Of a stretch of 64,000 nt of DNA, positions 62,796 through 64,000 are shown in pieces. The stretch is from Trogon surrucura (lineage: Eukaryota; Chordata; Aves; Trogoniformes; Trogonidae), in contig CM036658.1 in NCBI GenBank assembly GCA_020746105.1, positions 15,918,689-15,982,688 on the forward strand. The letters run 5' to 3'. Within the stretch, counting starts at the first letter, position 1. Each line of letters begins with the position of its first letter. The translations under genes and the position numbers were made by a program. The notes under the pieces were generated by a model. It worked only from the letters and a program-made list of their open reading frames with translations. It did no database searches and had not been told where the DNA came from.

Positions 62796-64000
62796 AATCA
62801 CAGAATCACAGAACGTTAGGGATTGGAAGGGACCTCGAAAGATCATCAAGTCCAATCCCCCTGCCAGAGCAGGAACGCCTAGATTATGCTACACAGGAAC
62901 GTGTCCAGGCAGGTCTTGAATGTCTCCAGAGAAGGAGACTCCACAACCTCCCTGGGCAGCCTGTTCCAGTGTTCCGTCACCCTCACTGAGAAGAAGTTTC
63001 TTCTCGAGTTTAAGCGGAACCTCTTATGTTCCAGTTTCAGCCCATTACCCCTTGTCCTATCAGTGGTTGTCATCGAGAAGAGTCTGGCTCCATCCTCGTG
63101 ACACTCACCCTTTATATGTTTGTAAACATTAATGAGGTCACCTCTCAGTCTCCTCTTCTCCAAACTAAAGAGCCCCAGCTCCCTCAGCCTTTCCTCATAA
63201 GGGAGATGTTCCACTCCCTCCATCATCCTAGTTGCCCTGTGCTGGACTCTCTCCAGCAGTTCCCTGTCTTTCTTGAACTGAGGGGCCCAGAACTGGACAC
63301 AATATTCCAGATGGGGTCTCACCAGGGCAGAGTAGAGGGGAAGGAGAACCTCTCTCGACCTACTCACCACCCCCCTTCTAATACACCCCAGGATGCCATT
63401 GGCCTTCCTGGCCACAAGGGCACAGTGCTGGCTCATGGTCATCCTGCTGTCCACCAAGACTCCCAGGTCCCTTTCCCCTACACTGCTCTCTAATAAGTCA
63501 TTCCTCAACTTATACTGGAACCTGGGGTTCTTCCTATCCAGATGTAAGACTCTACACTTACCCTTGTTATATTTCATTAAATTTTTCCCCGATCAACGCT
63601 CCAGCCTGTCCAGGTCTCGCTGGATGGCAGCACAGCCTTCTGGTGTGTCAGCCACTCCTCCCAGCTTGGTGTCATCAGCAAACTTGCTGATAGTACTCTC
63701 TAGACCCTCATTCAAGTCATTGATGAATATATTGAATAATACTGGTCCCAGTACTGACCCTTGAGGGACTCCGCTGGATACAGGCCTCCAACCAGACTCC
63801 GCCCCATTGAACATGACTCTTTGGCTTCTTCCCCTTAGCCAGATCACAGTCCACCTCACTACCCGAGAGTCTAGACCACACTTCTCCAGTTTAGCAGCAA
63901 GGATGCTGTGGGAGACTGTGATAAATGCTTTACTGAAGTCAAGGTAGACCACATCCACCACTCTGCCATCATCTATCCACCTTGTTATATCCTCGTAAAA
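62796..64000 (-). mobile_element. Young-looking CR1 LINE copy, continues past the window
   Basis: A minus-strand CR1 of at least 1.2 kb with tail AATCACAGAATCACAG at its low end. One frame runs from the window edge to the natural stop near 62879 and is interrupted once, by TGA at 63593-63595 where CR1 normally has TGG (LERW becomes LER-stop). Motif A reads [13 protein letters not shown] (catalytic Asp kept, second Asp replaced). Motif B reads [19 protein letters not shown] is at 63671-63682, and the thumb reads [19 protein letters not shown]. It is the same subfamily as CR1-3 at 10217. It is the most nearly complete RT in the window, but its 5' part lies outside and cannot be judged. Confidence 0.96.

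Overview
The window looks like non-coding bird nuclear DNA, either intergenic or inside a very large intron. The diagnostic signal is the dominant repeat. CR1 (chicken-repeat-1) LINE copies occur again and again. Each ends in the typical CR1 octamer tail (ATTCTGTG/ATTCTATG, or its complement), and most are cut at the 5' end. Recognisable CR1 covers roughly 14 kb, about a fifth of the window, by my hand estimate. That is high for most birds and closer to CR1-rich lineages such as woodpeckers and hornbills, but the clade is inference only. There is no bacterial-type gene organisation. I could recognise no host protein-coding exon, tRNA, rRNA or CRISPR array.

Layout. 1-4.7 kb is mostly unique AT-rich DNA with one MIR SINE fossil and a GGGA microsatellite. 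4.7-11.9 kb is a stack of nested insertions. An old minus-strand CR1 (host element A) is split into four colinear pieces by a solo LTR (4942-5786), a long minus-strand CR1 (about 5801-8751, itself carrying a 75-bp plus-strand CR1 tail), a second LTR (9150-9573) and a younger CR1 (10217-10976). It ends against a third LTR (11308-11936). 11.9-21.5 kb is mostly unique, with a CR1 tail near 16.2 kb and a long pentamer pyrimidine tract at 20.6-20.9 kb. A CR1 lies at 21.5-22.2 kb. 22.2-39.4 kb is a 17-kb block in which I see no mobile element. 39.4-46.6 kb holds two minus-strand CR1 copies. 51.3-55.4 kb holds an inverted pair of one CR1 subfamily. 58.0-62.2 kb holds a long plus-strand CR1 with endonuclease and reverse transcriptase remains, plus a short CR1 tail. 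A young-looking minus-strand CR1 starts at 62.8 kb and runs off the end.

How the parts work together. The window shows a history of insertions rather than an operating gene system. CR1 ORF2 encodes an AP-type endonuclease and a reverse transcriptase that copies RNA at the nicked target, and every copy here is truncated or broken. The LTRs are solo fossils of endogenous retroviruses. The most informative observations are the nested order of insertions with target-site repeats, an in-frame amber codon shared by two CR1 copies (suggesting spread from a defective source), and a 46-bp tandem duplication whose ten differences are all transitions. I did not find a convincing undescribed biological system.
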